A stretch of 64,000 bases of DNA from Pegea sp. RAD2-039 (Eukaryota > Chordata > Thaliacea > Salpida > Salpidae). The stretch covers positions 124,001 to 188,000 of the forward strand of contig JAQGEQ010000084.1 of the NCBI GenBank assembly GCA_034620365.1, given 5' to 3'. Positions 40,448 to 53,679 of the stretch are shown one piece after another; within the stretch, counting starts at the first letter, position 1; every line of letters starts with the position of its first letter. A program made the position numbers and the translations under genes. The notes below the pieces were generated by a model. It saw only the letters and a program-made list of their open reading frames with translations, was not told where the DNA came from and did no database searches.

Positions 40448-41634
40448 ATGAAAAATATTTTTATCATTCTTACATGTCTCTTTGTAACATCCAAAGGACA
40501 AAATTATGACTCCTTGAATTTTGATCCTAATCATATAGTGAGCAGAGAGTAAGTTTGATTTAAAATAATTTCTGTAAAATTCCTAATTATTAATATTTGA
40601 AGATACTGAAAGAAATTTATTTGTGATGAAATGAACTTATAGAATAATTTGAAATGTTTTAAAACTATTTTATTTTAAAGAATCTGATTACAATGTTTTA
40701 AATATGATTTTACACAATATAATCCTTAAAACTTGTTTTTACTGATTTGATATGTATAAATAATTAGTTTGGTTGATTTCTATATACTCATTTTTCAAAT
40801 TTTTTCCAGAGGCCTTATTTCAGGTAAATAAACTTTCAGCAAAAAAGCACAATTTTGTTGGGTTTAATGCTGACACAAAAGTTTCTCAGATTATTTTGAC
40901 ATTTTATGAAATACTTTTTTAATATATTTTCATATAAATTTATATTTACACTTTTTTATTTGACTATATTTTTATTATAAGTGAAATTTTTATTTTATTT
41001 ATTTGTCAATTTACTTAATAAATGTAATTTAGTAGTAAAAACTTCATGAAAACTATCCAATATATTTTGAGGTTTTCTCAATTTTCTAGCTTCTAAAAGT
41101 ATTTAAACATTTTTGTTTTCTCACAAAGCTTTGATTACAACTAGCATAGTTTCATAATTGTTTGATAGTTATATAAAAATAATATATATATATAAACTTT
41201 ATTGTTAAAATAATTTTCAGTTTTATTTCATTTCGAAATTAACATTTTTAGACATTTAAAGAATGATTTATCTGATGTGATTGGTAAAACTCCTGACGAA
41301 ATGTCCACTGAAGAAAGAAACTTTCATTACTTCCGTGTTCATGACATCAATAATGATCAGATGATAGGTCAGTTTTCATCTACATTAAATATTCTAATCC
41401 CAAATTTCACTTTTCTAACTTTTCTTTAAATACTTGTCAGATGGCAACGAAATTGCTTCTAAACTCCTACAACGTCTTCAATTCATCAATTCCACTGAAG
41501 TATTAGAAGACAATGATGCTTGGTTGATTGTTACAATCGACAAGGCTCTCAAGACATATGATCACAATTTAAATGGTTTTATTGAGCTGAATGAATACAA
41601 ATTAGCACTCGATACAAATCTCACAAAATCTTAA
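40448..41634 (+). CDS. MCFD2: MCFD2-like EF-hand cargo-receptor subunit
   Basis: A 136-aa soluble protein of the early secretory pathway (human MCFD2 is 146 aa). In the family it pairs with LMAN1/ERGIC-53 to carry glycoproteins from ER to Golgi. Exons 40448-40548, 41252-41367 and 41441-41634; phases 2 and 1 agree. Signal peptide about 1-18 (MKNIFIILTCLFVTSKG), then FDPNHIVSREHLKNDLSDVI and the MSTEERNFHYFRVHD helix. EF-hand 1 is DINNDQMIDGNE (65-76) and EF-hand 2 is DHNLNGFIELNE (113-124), both with calcium-ligand residues in place. EF-hand 1 has Gln where Gly is usual at loop position 6. The first intron is long (703 nt). AATAAA at 41734-41739. Confidence 0.88.
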
Positions 41635-43349
41635 ATATCTCTAGCATTTCTTTTTACCTCTTTAATAAGTGCAATAATCAAAGTTTTCTGTTTTCATATT
41701 ATTTAAATTGTTCTGACAAATTGTTTGTTTGGAAATAAATTGAACATTTAGTTTTTATATCTGTTTATTCTGATCATATTTCCGAAGTTTTATTTTCTGA
41801 TAGTTTTGCATAATTTGTTTATAAACTGAATTTTCTATCTAATTATAAAGTTTTCTTTCATAATAATAAGATTTATACAACAAAATTTATACTAAATTGT
41901 TTTCCAACAACCCATTTTGATTTTGTTTTCTACATTGATTTTAATAAACAATTCAAACACTAACAATTGTTTCTCAAACCTCCCAAATGATCTATTCAAA
42001 TTAATCTCTAGTAGGTCTAAAGAAATATTTACAAATTGAAAATTAATTTTTCAAGTACTAAGTAGACTGGGTAGTTGGTTGAGTGGTTAGAGACTAGTAG
42101 TTGAGTAGTAGAAACATTTGGAAATTGATTTTGTTAAGTACTACGTATAATATAATTAAAATCAGATATTAATAATGCATTTGTAAGCAAAATTTGTAAA
42201 ACAAAATAAGTAAAGGAACTGATAGTAATAGAGTATCTTTTTATGATAAATTTACTCAAATTATATTTTAAGTTTTTGAGCGATTTAATTTTGAACGATG
42301 AATCTCTAAGGAGCGAAAAGTAAGGTGGGAAAAAAGCGTTGATATTGCAAGGATTCAATATTAAGTAGAGATGATCTTCTTATGAGAAAAAGGGACACAT
42401 ATCTAAGGAAAGCTTTTCTGGTAAGTGGTCTTTGAACAAATTCAAACTTTGTAATATCCTTTTCAAGTTGAGGACTCTATACTGAGGAGTTGAACTTTAA
42501 CTTAGGATGACTGTATGAGATATTTTCCATCTTTTGCTTTTCTTGATTTATATAGACTGCTTGTGATTTGTTCTTTACTTTCATTACTGTATTTATGTAA
42601 GCCTGCGAACCTCAGTTACCTGGTTGGTGGCAAATTTATAGGAAAACAATTGAAAGGTTGAAATATAAATTGTGAAAAACAAAATTAATAGTTTAAAAAT
42701 AACTTTAAAATATTAATTTTCATTTTGTAAACCAACCAGTAGTTATCTCAGCGTACACAATAAAAACCAAGCAGGTAGATGTTTTGATAAAATCATGTAA
42801 ATATTGTAGGTTTTTCAGCTTATAAATCTTAGTTCCAAGCGATTCTCATTAATAGAGTCGAAGTAAAAATATCTCAATACGTAGCTAAATATATTTACTT
42901 TTTGTTGAATATATTGTACTATTTCTGTTTCTTTTTTTTCTTTTCTTTCAATAACATTCAATGACAATAAATTTACTGAAAATAAGAAAAACTATTTTTA
43001 GCTTTTTCCTTGTTTCGTGCTTCAGTGTTTTATGAAATAACCAAACAAATTTCTTTAGCAAACTAGCAATTTTTTTAAATGCTTATTTTTGTTTATTTAT
43101 ATAGTTTCTATAAATCTTTTTATATTTTAAATAATTTGCTTATTTTGTTTATTTCAAATAACTGTTTAGGGGTTTTTTAATTTGTACTATCTTCATTTAG
43201 TGCGGGAATATCTATATGTATGAATATGTAAATAAAACTGATAACTTTTATTTCTAAGATAACTTTTATTTCTAAGATAACTTTTATATGTAATATTTTT
43301 GCAGTTTTTATAAATCTTCTTTTACTAAATTTCTTTGTGGTTATTGAAT
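41635..43349. other. Intergenic region
   Basis: MCFD2 3' UTR, then AT-rich DNA up to FANCD2. The frame at 42134-42358 (-) is low complexity. No supported gene. Confidence 0.45.
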
Positions 43350-46300
43350 ATGCCTGCCCTAAAACGAAAGAGAAAGCCTTCCAGTTCTACTGGCCCAAAA
43401 TCACCAAAACAACCAGATTTATCAATTCATGAAAAATCTGTTTGTAAAGATGATGAAGCATTTACATCTGTGATAAAAAACTGTGGAATTACTCTCAATA
43501 AAAATGGTAATAATGCTTCAGATGAAACTACCAAAATCCAACAAGTTATCAATAAACTGTTTTGTTCAAAAGACAGTGAATTTGTAGATAGTTTTATTTC
43601 AGCATTAGATATATACAGTGAAGATAATGAACATTTTGTATCTTTATTGTTGCCAACTATAGTTGATATTTCTACAGACAATTTATCTCAATCTTGCAGT
43701 CCATTACAAGTAAATTATTCATTTATTTTCATAAAATTTCAACTTAAATTGTTTATATATTTTTTTAATTTTGACTTCAGGACAGTGTCATGAAATTACT
43801 TCTTCAATGTGATAAGATACAATCTGAAGTTATTGAGTTTCTGTTCAGGAAAATTCCTATTTTCAGCGAAGAAGAAAACCTCCAATTTAAGAACAATCCT
43901 TCGGTTGCTAATAATGGACAAGTTGGTATTGTCAATATACCCCGACTGATACTTAATCAATTACGCTGGATCAACTATTTTGTTCAACCAGATAAAGTTG
44001 CTAACCAACTAATTGAAACCTCATCTGTCATGCAACCAACAGTTAGTTAGATAATCAATCATAAAACTTTTTAATCTTTTTCAACTATAGACTGCATTTG
44101 ATATCATTAGTTTTGTTCCTGATGTTCTAATGAATGTTGGAGATCATTCTTTGATTGCTAAAGATCTTTGTGAGATGTTAAATATTGGACCTAGCCAGAT
44201 CACTTCTGCTGTATTTGATGCTATCTCTAATCTTTCAATATCACCTGAAACTATTGGAGATATTCAAGAAATTGCTCTATCTTATCTGAGCACTGCAGAA
44301 ATTGAACAAATTTATCATGCCACAAAATTTTTATTAGATTCTTGCAGTACAATAGAGATGAGCAAAAAGGTGTTCAATTTCATTTAAAATTAAATTATTT
44401 TTTCAAGATTCCTTTTTAGATAATTTCTGCTTTGAGACCTCATTTAAATTATCCTGAATTGATCAAATCTTTTGAAAGTGATGAAGATAAAGTGAAACCA
44501 ATCACAAAAAGACTTGCAACTTGTGTATTCGCCTTCATGAATTCTAATCATGCAATCTTTCAAGCCTGGCTCCAAGTCTTAGACTCTGTTTGTGATTACT
44601 TGTAACATTTTTATGAATTAATATGAATATTTCGACAGCTTAGTAAAGATGATTGGTTGTCTGGTGATCTAATAGCTTCTATTCAACTTTGTGATGTGAC
44701 TTCTGCTACTAAACGAAAGTCTGCTACTTTACTACTTACTGCGAGGCTAAAAAAGAATTCGATTTCAAGAAAAGTTTTGAACAAATGTTTTATGGACAGT
44801 TGTTATCTACTTGAAGACCACCATTTACGTTTATGTAAAATTGCTCAGAGTTTAGTGAGTCCATCCTTACATCAAATAATTGTTTTAACAAATCAGTTTT
44901 TTTAGTTGTGGAGTGCTGATAGGACTCTAAAGAATTTTTCAGCTAGGCTATACCTCTTGATGATAATTTCAATGAATGAAGCAAAAAGAAAGGAAGTTAT
45001 TGGTGTTGTTCTTGAACATGTTGGATCACTAAACAACGGATCTTACCTTGAAGTTGATATCGCTTTAAAGACTTTGTTTAAAGTTGCTCTAGACAAACCA
45101 GAGTTTCTCGAACCGTATCTCGAGATGTTATATGAAATTACAGAGCACTTAGACTCGATGTCACTATCACAGGTGATTTATAAAGATTTGAAATCAATAT
45201 AGAAATATTTATTGTTTATTCAGGTTCGTTTGAGTGTAACCATCTTAAGTGTGATGAAGTCCCACATCAAAGAGTCTAAAGAAGTATCTCAGACACACAA
45301 AAGATTAAACTCTTTCACTACCAGGTGAGTTTTCAACTATTTTCAACAAATTAATCAAATATTCGGTTCCAGCAACGTCAATATCGACATCATCTCAATT
45401 GCTGCATCTATTTTAGCCGAAACAATCAATCAGAATGATGAAGATCAAATGATGATCAATTTGAAAGATACTTTAGGCAATCTTGACTTCCGTTTCAGTC
45501 TGGACCCAAACTTTTGGTCGATCTTCTTTGAAGAGATCAGCATCGCTGTCACTAATGATGGTTACACTAAATTACCTTCAAAAGTTTTCAAATACCTCAA
45601 AGATTTCGCCTTCAATAAATTCACTTCTTTAATCTTCCTCCCTAACGATAAGGACTCTTTTATCAAATTAAAAGATCGTTTTGCTCTTCTGGACGACTTG
45701 GATCAGATGGTCAACTTGTCTAGATGTAGTCGACCCGATACCAACATGCTCATCAACATGTGTCGTCTGATCCGTGCTCTTTCGGGATTCTGCTCATCTT
45801 TAGAAGGATCACTCATCAGTCTCAAACCCTTCCTACTTCATCCAATCCTCATTCACGATGAATCCTACGAAGAGCCGGACACTTTTGAGTCTCTTACTAA
45901 AGATGAAGCATCCTTTGTTCTCGACCAACTATTCACAGCTGTCAATTGGAGCCGGGAACTTATCTCCATCTTTTCATCTTCTCATGACGTCATCAATTAC
46001 GTCATCGAGCGGCTTCGATTAGTTTGCAAGCTACAAACACGAATTATGAAGCTGCTCGATAGAGGTCCTTTTATTTACACGCCTGCAGCTATTGATGAAA
46101 CTAATCATTATCCAAAAGGACAAAAATGTTCTCTGATAAAAACACAATTGAGATCTGTTGTAAGCGATGATGAGTTTTCATCTTCTATAAAATCCAGCAA
46201 GATCTCGTCTCAAAAGAGTTCGACTCAAAAGAGTTCGACTCAAAAGAGTTCGACTCAAAAGAGTATGACTCAAAAAAGTATGACTCAAAAAAGAAGCAAA

Positions 46301-48361
46301 ACAAGAAGCGAGAAGATCTTGAAGTCTTCTCTCAATTTATTTGCTTACAATCAACAATTGTGTCTCGTCGAAGTCGGATTTGAAGTTTCACAACTTCTTC
46401 GTCATCAGCTAAAAATTGGTTCAACTCCTGATGAAATGGATGGAGGTAGAGATGTTTCTTGTACTTTTTATATTTTTTAAACTGATCTTCATCTAGATGT
46501 GTATCTTGGAGTCGATGAGCTTTACTTTCTATTATCTGATCTCTCAAATAAAATCGTTCATGTCGATAAACGTTCCAAAACTGGATTCGCTTTTAAAAGT
46601 GTCGATATGTCCAAAGCATTTACGAAATTAAACTCGATAAAAACTGATGACTTCTTCGTGATTCTGACGGAGTTATGGCCGAGTCTTTGCTCTCATATCG
46701 ACTGTTTGCTCATCAGAATAACTTCTGAGGTTGATCAGTTGTTAACTTGAAGTTTTTATGTAATTAATCATCGTGTAGGTGGAAGAAAGTCAGTTGTCGA
46801 CAACAAATTGTGAAGATTTGATTGAAAATGAAACTGCTGTGTCTTGCTATCTACTTTTATGTGATATTCTGCTTCAGATTATCTTATGGGTGAAGAAGAA
46901 TAGCGGAAAAAGGTTTTGATTTCCAATCATCAACAAATTTCAACATTTTTTTCGTTTTTTAGTCAACTTTTTGACATATTTCTTTCAAATGTGTCAAAGC
47001 AACGCGAAAATGATAAAAATCCAAACAGAATCTTAAAAAATATGTTTAAATATATCGAGAAGCTGTTGAGTGAACTTCCAACTGCGACATCTGCTTCCAC
47101 TATCATCAAGATTTTGTATAATTTGGTGATCATCATTGAAGAGAAAAAAAGTGAAAAATCTTCACAACTTCGTAAAACTGTTATCAACGCTTGTGACAAA
47201 ATACTACAACGTGATTGGTCAATTGCTGATTCAGGTAAATCATAGAAAACCACCGAAATTTGTGATTCTCAAATATTTTTAAGGACCTTCAATCAACGCT
47301 ATGATCTCTACGGTCTTCCACACAAAGCTCCAATTGAGTCAAGATCCTCTAGAAGTTATAGAAGACTCTCTTCAAAATATTATCTGCCATCTCTTTAAAG
47401 ATTGTGAGAAAAATCCGTTTTTAGATGAAGAGAAAGACACTGAAGATGTTGTTTATCCTTGTGTAACAAAACAAAATTTCAGTATTATACATATGAGTGA
47501 GTCTTTCAAGAGTTTTCATGAAAGAAGTTGTTCAAATCTTTCTTATTGAATAGAGTCTCTAGAAGCTCTTGTAGAAGTATCCGGGACTTTTGTGAGTCTC
47601 TCTTCATCTGCATCAGAAGATCAGAAGATGAACTCTCTTTTACAATGGAGTGAAGCTATCAAAGTAATTTGATTCTGATCTCCAAGGTGTTCTGATGTTG
47701 AATTTTACAGGTTTTTGATTTACTTGCAAAAATATTGAAGTTAATTTCGAAGCGAAATATGATGACTCCGATGTTAAAGTTGTCGCAGTCTCTCATCGAG
47801 GTAGCTTGCATCTTTACTAAACACTCAACTAAACTTTATGATTCTCAGAATTTTATCAAAAAAGGAATCCCTCTGTGTGAATTGACATTCAAAGATCACC
47901 AAGAAGACATTATTCGGATGTTGAAATGTTTACAAGGAGCGACTCGACAGCTCCAGCATCTTACTTGTCACTCAAAGGTGATATCAAGATAGTTTTCTTG
48001 TATAAAACATATCTTTACAGGTGATAAAAGATTCCACTTTAACTGGAAGAGTTCCTGCCTTAAAACGAACTTTAGAAACTTTTGTTTTTAGAGTTAAAGC
48101 TTTATTAACTCTCCACGATTGTCACAACGCCTTTTGGCTTGGTAACCTGAAAAACAGGAATCTTCAAGGTCTTTATATTAATTTCATATTTTACTGACAA
48201 TTTGAAATTATTTATTTTTAAATTATACATTTTTTGCTTGACTTTGAAATATTTAAGAGCTTTCTGACTTTTTAGGTGAAGAGATCTCTACTCAGAAGTC
48301 TATATCGTCAGATGAAGATATTAGTGATGTGGATTCTGTTATGAGCGGGACCCTTTTCTAA
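43350..48361 (+). CDS. FANCD2: Fanconi anemia group D2 protein
   Basis: A 1395-aa nuclear DNA-repair scaffold (human about 1451 aa) that clamps DNA with FANCI during interstrand-crosslink repair. 16 exons: 43350-43709, 43781-44041, 44091-44369, 44420-44587, 44639-44854, 44906-45172, 45224-45324, 45373-46445, 46497-46729, 46779-46912, 46963-47234, 47284-47496, 47554-47663, 47711-47977, 48021-48168, 48276-48361; phases agree. Evidence: basic start [24 protein letters not shown] (exon 2); C-terminal [20 protein letters not shown] then QGEEI, the most conserved block, followed by an acidic tail. Residue 504, aligned with the human ubiquitin-acceptor Lys561, is Tyr. A 5-aa tandem repeat (STQKS) sits in the variable region of exon 8. 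AATAAA at 48391-48396. Confidence 0.93.
46206..46295 (+). repeat. 15-bp tandem repeat coding STQKS units in FANCD2
   Basis: About six head-to-tail copies of CAAAAGAGTTCGACT and variants with ATG in place of TCG. They encode (S/M)TQKS repeats. The frame is kept, and the stretch falls in a region that is poorly conserved in the family. Confidence 0.9.
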
Positions 48362-49652
48362 TTTGTTGTTTTTTCGTATTAAGTTAAAAAAATAAAAAGT
48401 TTTTATTTTAATTTTTGTAAATTCGAATATTTTTTTAATATAATTTTGAAGACACAAATTTTATTTCATATAAATTCTGTTTTAGTAAAATTAAAAACAA
48501 AATATCCTGATTTGAATTTTCAATTAAATGTTTTTTTCTGATAAGAAAAATATTTAATTTTTTGATAATCTTAACATCTTAGATTGTTAACATTTAGATA
48601 AATCCGACTTTACTTCAGAAGTTTATATACAAATAATTTTTGTAAATTAATCAGATGAATATTCTATTAAAGATTTTTTAGTTGCCATGTTTCGAGATTT
48701 GTTATCTTAATCTTCAAAAAAAATTATTTGATTTAAAATTAACGAAACTTTCTATCTGTAGCTTGTTGATGTTCTACTAATATAAAATAAACCATGCAGA
48801 TCTACATCACAAAAAATTATCATTTAATTGTCTTCTCACTGTTTGGTTAATATTGACAAGTTGTTTAGACATCTGGAAGAACGCTACAAGCGAATAGGTT
48901 GAAATATGTTGATGAGAACAAATTGATTTAACGATGAAGTTATTGAGGCGTGTTTCGCTTACACAACCTGCAGTTGCTTCTACTTTCATCTGATTGACAT
49001 TCTAATTCGTCAACCAAGCTCCCAATAAATCTGATGTATTTTAAAAGATCTGTAAGTATGGTGGAAAATGTATTTCTGCAACTTTTTCTTAAAAGAAGTT
49101 ACTAAAGATATCCGGTGGTGTCAACCATAAAACCTAGATCGGCTGTATTGTCCCAGCTGTATTGTACTTGTCTATTTTAACTTTTCATAAGACTTTAAAA
49201 TTGTTAAAATCCTTCTCAAATAGTGATGAAGAAGATCATCTACAAAAAGGGTAAATTTTATAATATCTGCCCTGACATACATGCTTAACCGTTCTCAGCC
49301 GATTCGGCAGGTAATAAAAACCCATTGAAGAAACCTGATTTATAGCAACTATCTTTAAGTAAATCTGAAACCATACTTTGATCAGAAATAATTTCAGTTT
49401 TAAATCTTAGCAACAAATATTCAAATTTGCTTTTTGGAATTATAAACAGAGTTATTAGATAATAATTAAAACGAACCGAATTTTAAATTATTAACGTTAA
49501 AAAGAATAACTGATTCGAACTTTTACTTCAGCAATTATTTAAAGCTCTCAGTGGATAAACAATTTAAGATTGATCAAAACTTTTTCATCTTAACACTTTT
49601 TAGTCTTCATCAACTCAACAAATAAATTTTTCAACTAAAAGTTTTCTTCTCA
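48362..49652. other. Convergent 3' region between FANCD2 and DDX24
   Basis: FANCD2 (+) and DDX24 (-) end toward each other here. Apart from the FANCD2 poly(A) signal at 48391-48396 no feature is supported. 49070-49350 is slightly richer in G+C and may be an old repeat. Confidence 0.45.
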
Positions 49653-52317
49653 TTAAAAATGAAACATGAAACAGTAGATCAACATTCTATTAAAAAGTCT
49701 TCGAAACTTTAGGAAGCTAAATTGAAATCGGGTAGTTGCAATTTGCCTGTCATCGTGATGTAGTTTCCTGTACAAGTCATTGTCGATAACCTCTTTAAAG
49801 TAAACTGAAAACTTACGTGAAGAACCTTTAGGAAAAACAGGCTCCTTCAGAAGCTTCTTCAATTGCTCCTTCTTCATTTTGATAATGTGATTTTTTTCTT
49901 TTGAGTTTTTATCTTTTACGATGACATCATCATCCACCATAATGTCTGCTTGCTCGGCCATTTTAGTAAACCAGTCATTATTGACTCGAACCTAAACCAA
50001 GAGAATAACAGATGGGTTTTGGTGATTGAAACTTACTTTTTTTTGCTGATGGACCAACTTGTCCACCTCTCTCGCCAGCTTTACTCTTATTTTAACAGCT
50101 TGCAACCGATGATTGACAACCGAAAAGTCAGGAAGACCTTCTGGTTTGTTGATTGAGCGACAAATTTGTCGGTAGCAGTTAGCCTCTTCAGGGCTCACAA
50201 ACAATAAACTGAGACCATCCTTTCCTGAAATAAGTCAAGATGTAAGAAAAAAATGAAGAAAAAGAGGATAAAGGACCTGATCTTGCACAACGTCCACTTC
50301 TGTGGACAAACACCTCGATGGTCCGGGGCACTTGGTAGTGAATGACATGTTTTACATCAGGTATATCTAAACCTCTTGCAGCCACATCACTTGCTATCAT
50401 CACAGCATTTTGATCTTGTTGAAAACGATCTAAATGTTTTAGACGTTGTCTCTGCTGCATCTTTCCATGAATGTGAAGAAGGGGACAATTAATTGCTTCA
50501 AAAATTCCAACCAGACGAAATATACAATCAATGCTGTTGACGAATATCTGCAGCAAGAATCAAATCAAAATTGATTCAAATAATTGATGAAAGACCCACC
50601 AGTGTTCGGCCTGGGTGCGACTTAATGAAGTAATAAAGATAAAAATCTTTTTCATCACTCTTGCAGAAGATTCTGGATTCTTTTAGTGATCCAGCCGTCA
50701 GCTTTTTCTGTCGATTTTCGGTTTATAAATAAATTAATTGAATGTTGATGACGACTAACTGTTGTCAGGTCGACTACATGTGCCTTCATCTTTTTATTGA
50801 TAAGTTTCTTGGACAAGGTTTGAAGTTTTTTATCAGATGTAAGAGGTTGGAAACCAGGCTGATGTTTGACCCTATCACTAACTTTATGGGTGCAAGTAAG
50901 TGTTGCTGAAAACATGAAGTTCTGACGTTTCTGAAACAAAATAAAAACTTCAATCACCACCCAATCGCTTTCATTACCAACCTGACTATATCCTCCACTA
51001 TTTACTATTTGAAATATTTTATCCAAATCTTCGAAATGACCTTTCTCCAACATTCGATCAGCTTCGTCTATCACTAAGTAACGTAAAGTTTGTAATTGTG
51101 ACACGTGATCAGCTCCAGACCGAATAAGCTCCGCTAAGCGACCGGGGGTTGCTATGACAATATGAGGGCGGTTTCGAAGCAAGCGCTGTTGTTTTTGGAC
51201 AGCCATGCCGCCGACTATCGCCGCTACTTTGATGTTGACGTATTTTGTGATCTTGATTAAGTGGTTTTTGACTTGGATGGCTAGCTCTCTGGTTGGAGCA
51301 AGAATAAGAGCTGGAAGACCGGTCTTTGTCTCGTTTGAAATTACATCTTCTTCTTCTTCATCAAAATCTTCAGGCAAATCTTCAGGAAGATCTTTAGGAA
51401 GAATATCAACTTCTACTTTTGTGTCCTATTTTTATCAAAAATTTGATAAAATTTCAAAAATCTTGATGAGATTACCTGATCTTCTTCCGTTATTAAACTT
51501 CGCTCTTGATCTTCTAGAAGATGACAAACAAGAGGAATTCCGAACGCTAATGTCTTTCCACTTCCTGTCTCTGCAGCTCCTAAAACATCTCTTCTCTTCT
51601 GAATAGCAACAGGAAGAACCTGGAACCAAATATAACCTCAAAACTAAGTTACAGCTTCTTCTAGTTTACTTTTTCCTGTATTGGCATAGGTTTCATGTAT
51701 CCTTGATCATATAAAGCTCTTAAAATTGGGAACGGAAGCATAAACTGAGCCCATGATCCCATTTCTTCTTTAATCTTATCTTCATCTACCTCATTAACTG
51801 GATCATTTGATGTTTTAGCGATTTTCATTTCTTTTGTGGAGTTATTTTCACTATTTTTTCTTTTATTTGTTTTAGACTGATCAGTTTTTTTATTTACATC
51901 TGATGCTAGAATCGATGGATCATAATCTTCATCAATTGATTCATTTGTGCCTCCAGTAGATTGCTGAAAACTGTTTTTTTCATCTTCAGCTTCTTGTTGT
52001 GTTGTTGGCTTTTTCTTTTTCTTTCGTTTCTTTTTACTTTTCTTTGATCCAACTTTTTCTATTGATTTCGTATTTGGTTTGAATTCTTCATCACTACTAT
52101 CAAACCTTTCAGAAGGATCCATAGTTAACTGAAAAATCACAGAAAGATTAAAATATGTGAATAGAATGAGTAATGACCAACTTACAAGTGAATAATCATC
52201 TAATTCTTGAAATTCTATCAAGTCAAAACCTTTATGAGCATCTTGACCAACAGAAATTCCGATATTTGTCCATTTTCCCTTTTCTTCAATTGAACCAAGC
52301 TTATTTATATGTGGCAT
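49653..52317 (-). CDS. DDX24: ATP-dependent RNA helicase DDX24 (Mak5 family)
   Basis: A 751-aa DEAD-box helicase, expected in the nucleolus in large-ribosomal-subunit assembly. Exons 5' to 3': 52317-52186, 52128-51670, 51619-51476, 51425-50982, 50930-50760, 50707-50600, 50547-50277, 50224-50037, 49991-49653. Motifs in order: Q-motif region [11 protein letters not shown]; Walker A AETGSGKT (213-220); PTRELA; TPGR; DEAD (365-368) in [55 protein letters not shown]. The N-terminal Lys-rich region and the acidic insert between Walker A and PTRELA fit DDX24. The open frame would read through the 50760-50707 intron but loses the conserved frame, so that 52-nt intron is real. A donor/acceptor pair inside the last exon (gtaagttttcag) makes the last 60 residues less certain. 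Confidence 0.93.
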
Positions 52318-52458
52318 TTTTCAACTTCAAGTTACCAATTGATACCATAAAATATTTAACCTAAAATTCAATCAAATATAAATATTTTCTAAAGAATATT
52401 CAATCATATGTAAACAAATTTACAAAAAATATTTTTAAGATGAAAAAATGTTTTTAAG
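52318..52458. other. Short spacer between two same-strand genes
   Basis: Only 141 nt separate the ZNHIT2 stop from the DDX24 start codon, both on the minus strand. This spacer must hold the ZNHIT2 3' UTR and the DDX24 promoter/5' UTR, or the two are transcribed together. Confidence 0.5.
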
Positions 52459-53679
52459 TTAGTCTAATTCTATAATTGAACAGTGATCTTTAACAGATGA
52501 GTCTTTTTTTATTTTACTCAAATCTTTTTTAAGTTTATTTTCACTTTCAAATTCAGATATTTTGTTTTTATAAATTTCCACAACTTCTAATGAAAGTAAA
52601 GCTATTTTGTGCTTATTTTCTTCAATCCAAACTTTCAAAAAATTGATGGTTTTAATTAACCCAAACAAAAGCTTTCTTTTCTCTAAAACTGAATGATTAA
52701 CATCACCAGATTTCTTTAATATTTGTCTTTCTTTTATAAACGATTTTTCAATCTGCTTAAGAGCTTTTTTCACATAATCATTAGATCTAGAAGTTTCTGG
52801 TCCAATCAGAATGTGACTAACAGATCTGACACATTCAAGTAGAAAAGGATAAGAAATAGAAAGATTTCTTTCATGACAGCATTCTTGACATTTACAAAGA
52901 GATAGGATTAGAGCTTCTTCAACAGATGAAAGAACTTTTTTTTGAGATAAAAAAACAGAAGAATAAATAATAGAGTCACTAAAGTCTGAATAGAACTCTT
53001 CATGGCCAACTCCATTATAAATAGATTGAAAACATGCATAAGGATGAAGTATATTAATCAGATTAAACATAACATTTGCAGAACTTTTCTTTACACTTTT
53101 AATAATAGCTGGATCTGGTACTGGTGAGTTTTTTATAATAATTTCTTTTTTATCTATTTCTTTAACTAAGCTTAAATCATGTTCATACCAAAATGGCTTC
53201 CATTCCAATTTAGAGCCAATTGTATCATTATAAATATTAAAAATTTGACCAGATTCGACCATTTGATGAAAATCATCTTTTTCTTCTTTCGTTAATCTAT
53301 TTAATAAATCAGAAATATCTTTTTCTTCCAATCTATCAATATCTAATCCTTCTAACCTCTCTTCAAGAGAAGCAACCTCATCTTCATATATTCCATCATA
53401 CAATGGATTTTCATTATAAGTTCTTTCAATCATTTCTATGATTTGCATTTTATCTTCATCACTTACCTTTTCTTTTTCTTTCAGTTCTTTCATGAAATTT
53501 TCTTTATAGAAATGTTCAGTGCAGTCCAAGTGTCTTTCACTTTTATAACAATACAAACTACAATATGAAATACTACAACGAGGGCATGTATAAGAACTAG
53601 AAGATTTTTGACAAAAAAAACAAATCTTCTTTGGCTGAGATGGATCTAAAAAGTCTTTAGAAGATGCTGAAATTTCCAT
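52459..53679 (-). CDS. ZNHIT2: Zinc finger HIT domain-containing protein 2
   Basis: A 406-aa single-exon gene (human ZNHIT2 is 403 aa). A zf-HIT domain lies at about 19-62: CFFCQKSSSSYTCPRCSISYC, continued by CYKSERHLDCTEHFY, with the paired Cys/His ligands in place. Next come an acidic stretch with SLEERLEGLDIDRLEE, and the family's middle block with WKPFWYEHD (about 155) and LINILHPYACFQSIYNG (about 208). The C-terminus is helical, Lys/Glu-rich. The protein is known as a cofactor of R2TP in assembling U5 snRNP. Strong family match by length, domain position and the WKPFW motif. Confidence 0.9.
   Translation of the reverse strand: MEISASSKDFLDPSQPKKICFFCQKSSSSYTCPRCSISYCSLYCYKSERHLDCTEHFYKENFMKELKEKEKVSDEDKMQIIEMIERTYNENPLYDGIYEDEVASLEERLEGLDIDRLEEKDISDLLNRLTKEEKDDFHQMVESGQIFNIYNDTIGSKLEWKPFWYEHDLSLVKEIDKKEIIIKNSPVPDPAIIKSVKKSSANVMFNLINILHPYACFQSIYNGVGHEEFYSDFSDSIIYSSVFLSQKKVLSSVEEALILSLCKCQECCHERNLSISYPFLLECVRSVSHILIGPETSRSNDYVKKALKQIEKSFIKERQILKKSGDVNHSVLEKRKLLFGLIKTINFLKVWIEENKHKIALLSLEVVEIYKNKISEFESENKLKKDLSKIKKDSSVKDHCSIIELD

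Noticed and set aside
40811..40824. 14-nt micro-exon in MCFD2 intron 1 (between ttccag and gtaaat)
   Set aside because: Including it breaks the reading frame at the next exon.
42065..42115. tRNA-like GTTGAGTGGTTAGAG stretch
   Set aside because: Resembles an A box, but no B box or cloverleaf follows.
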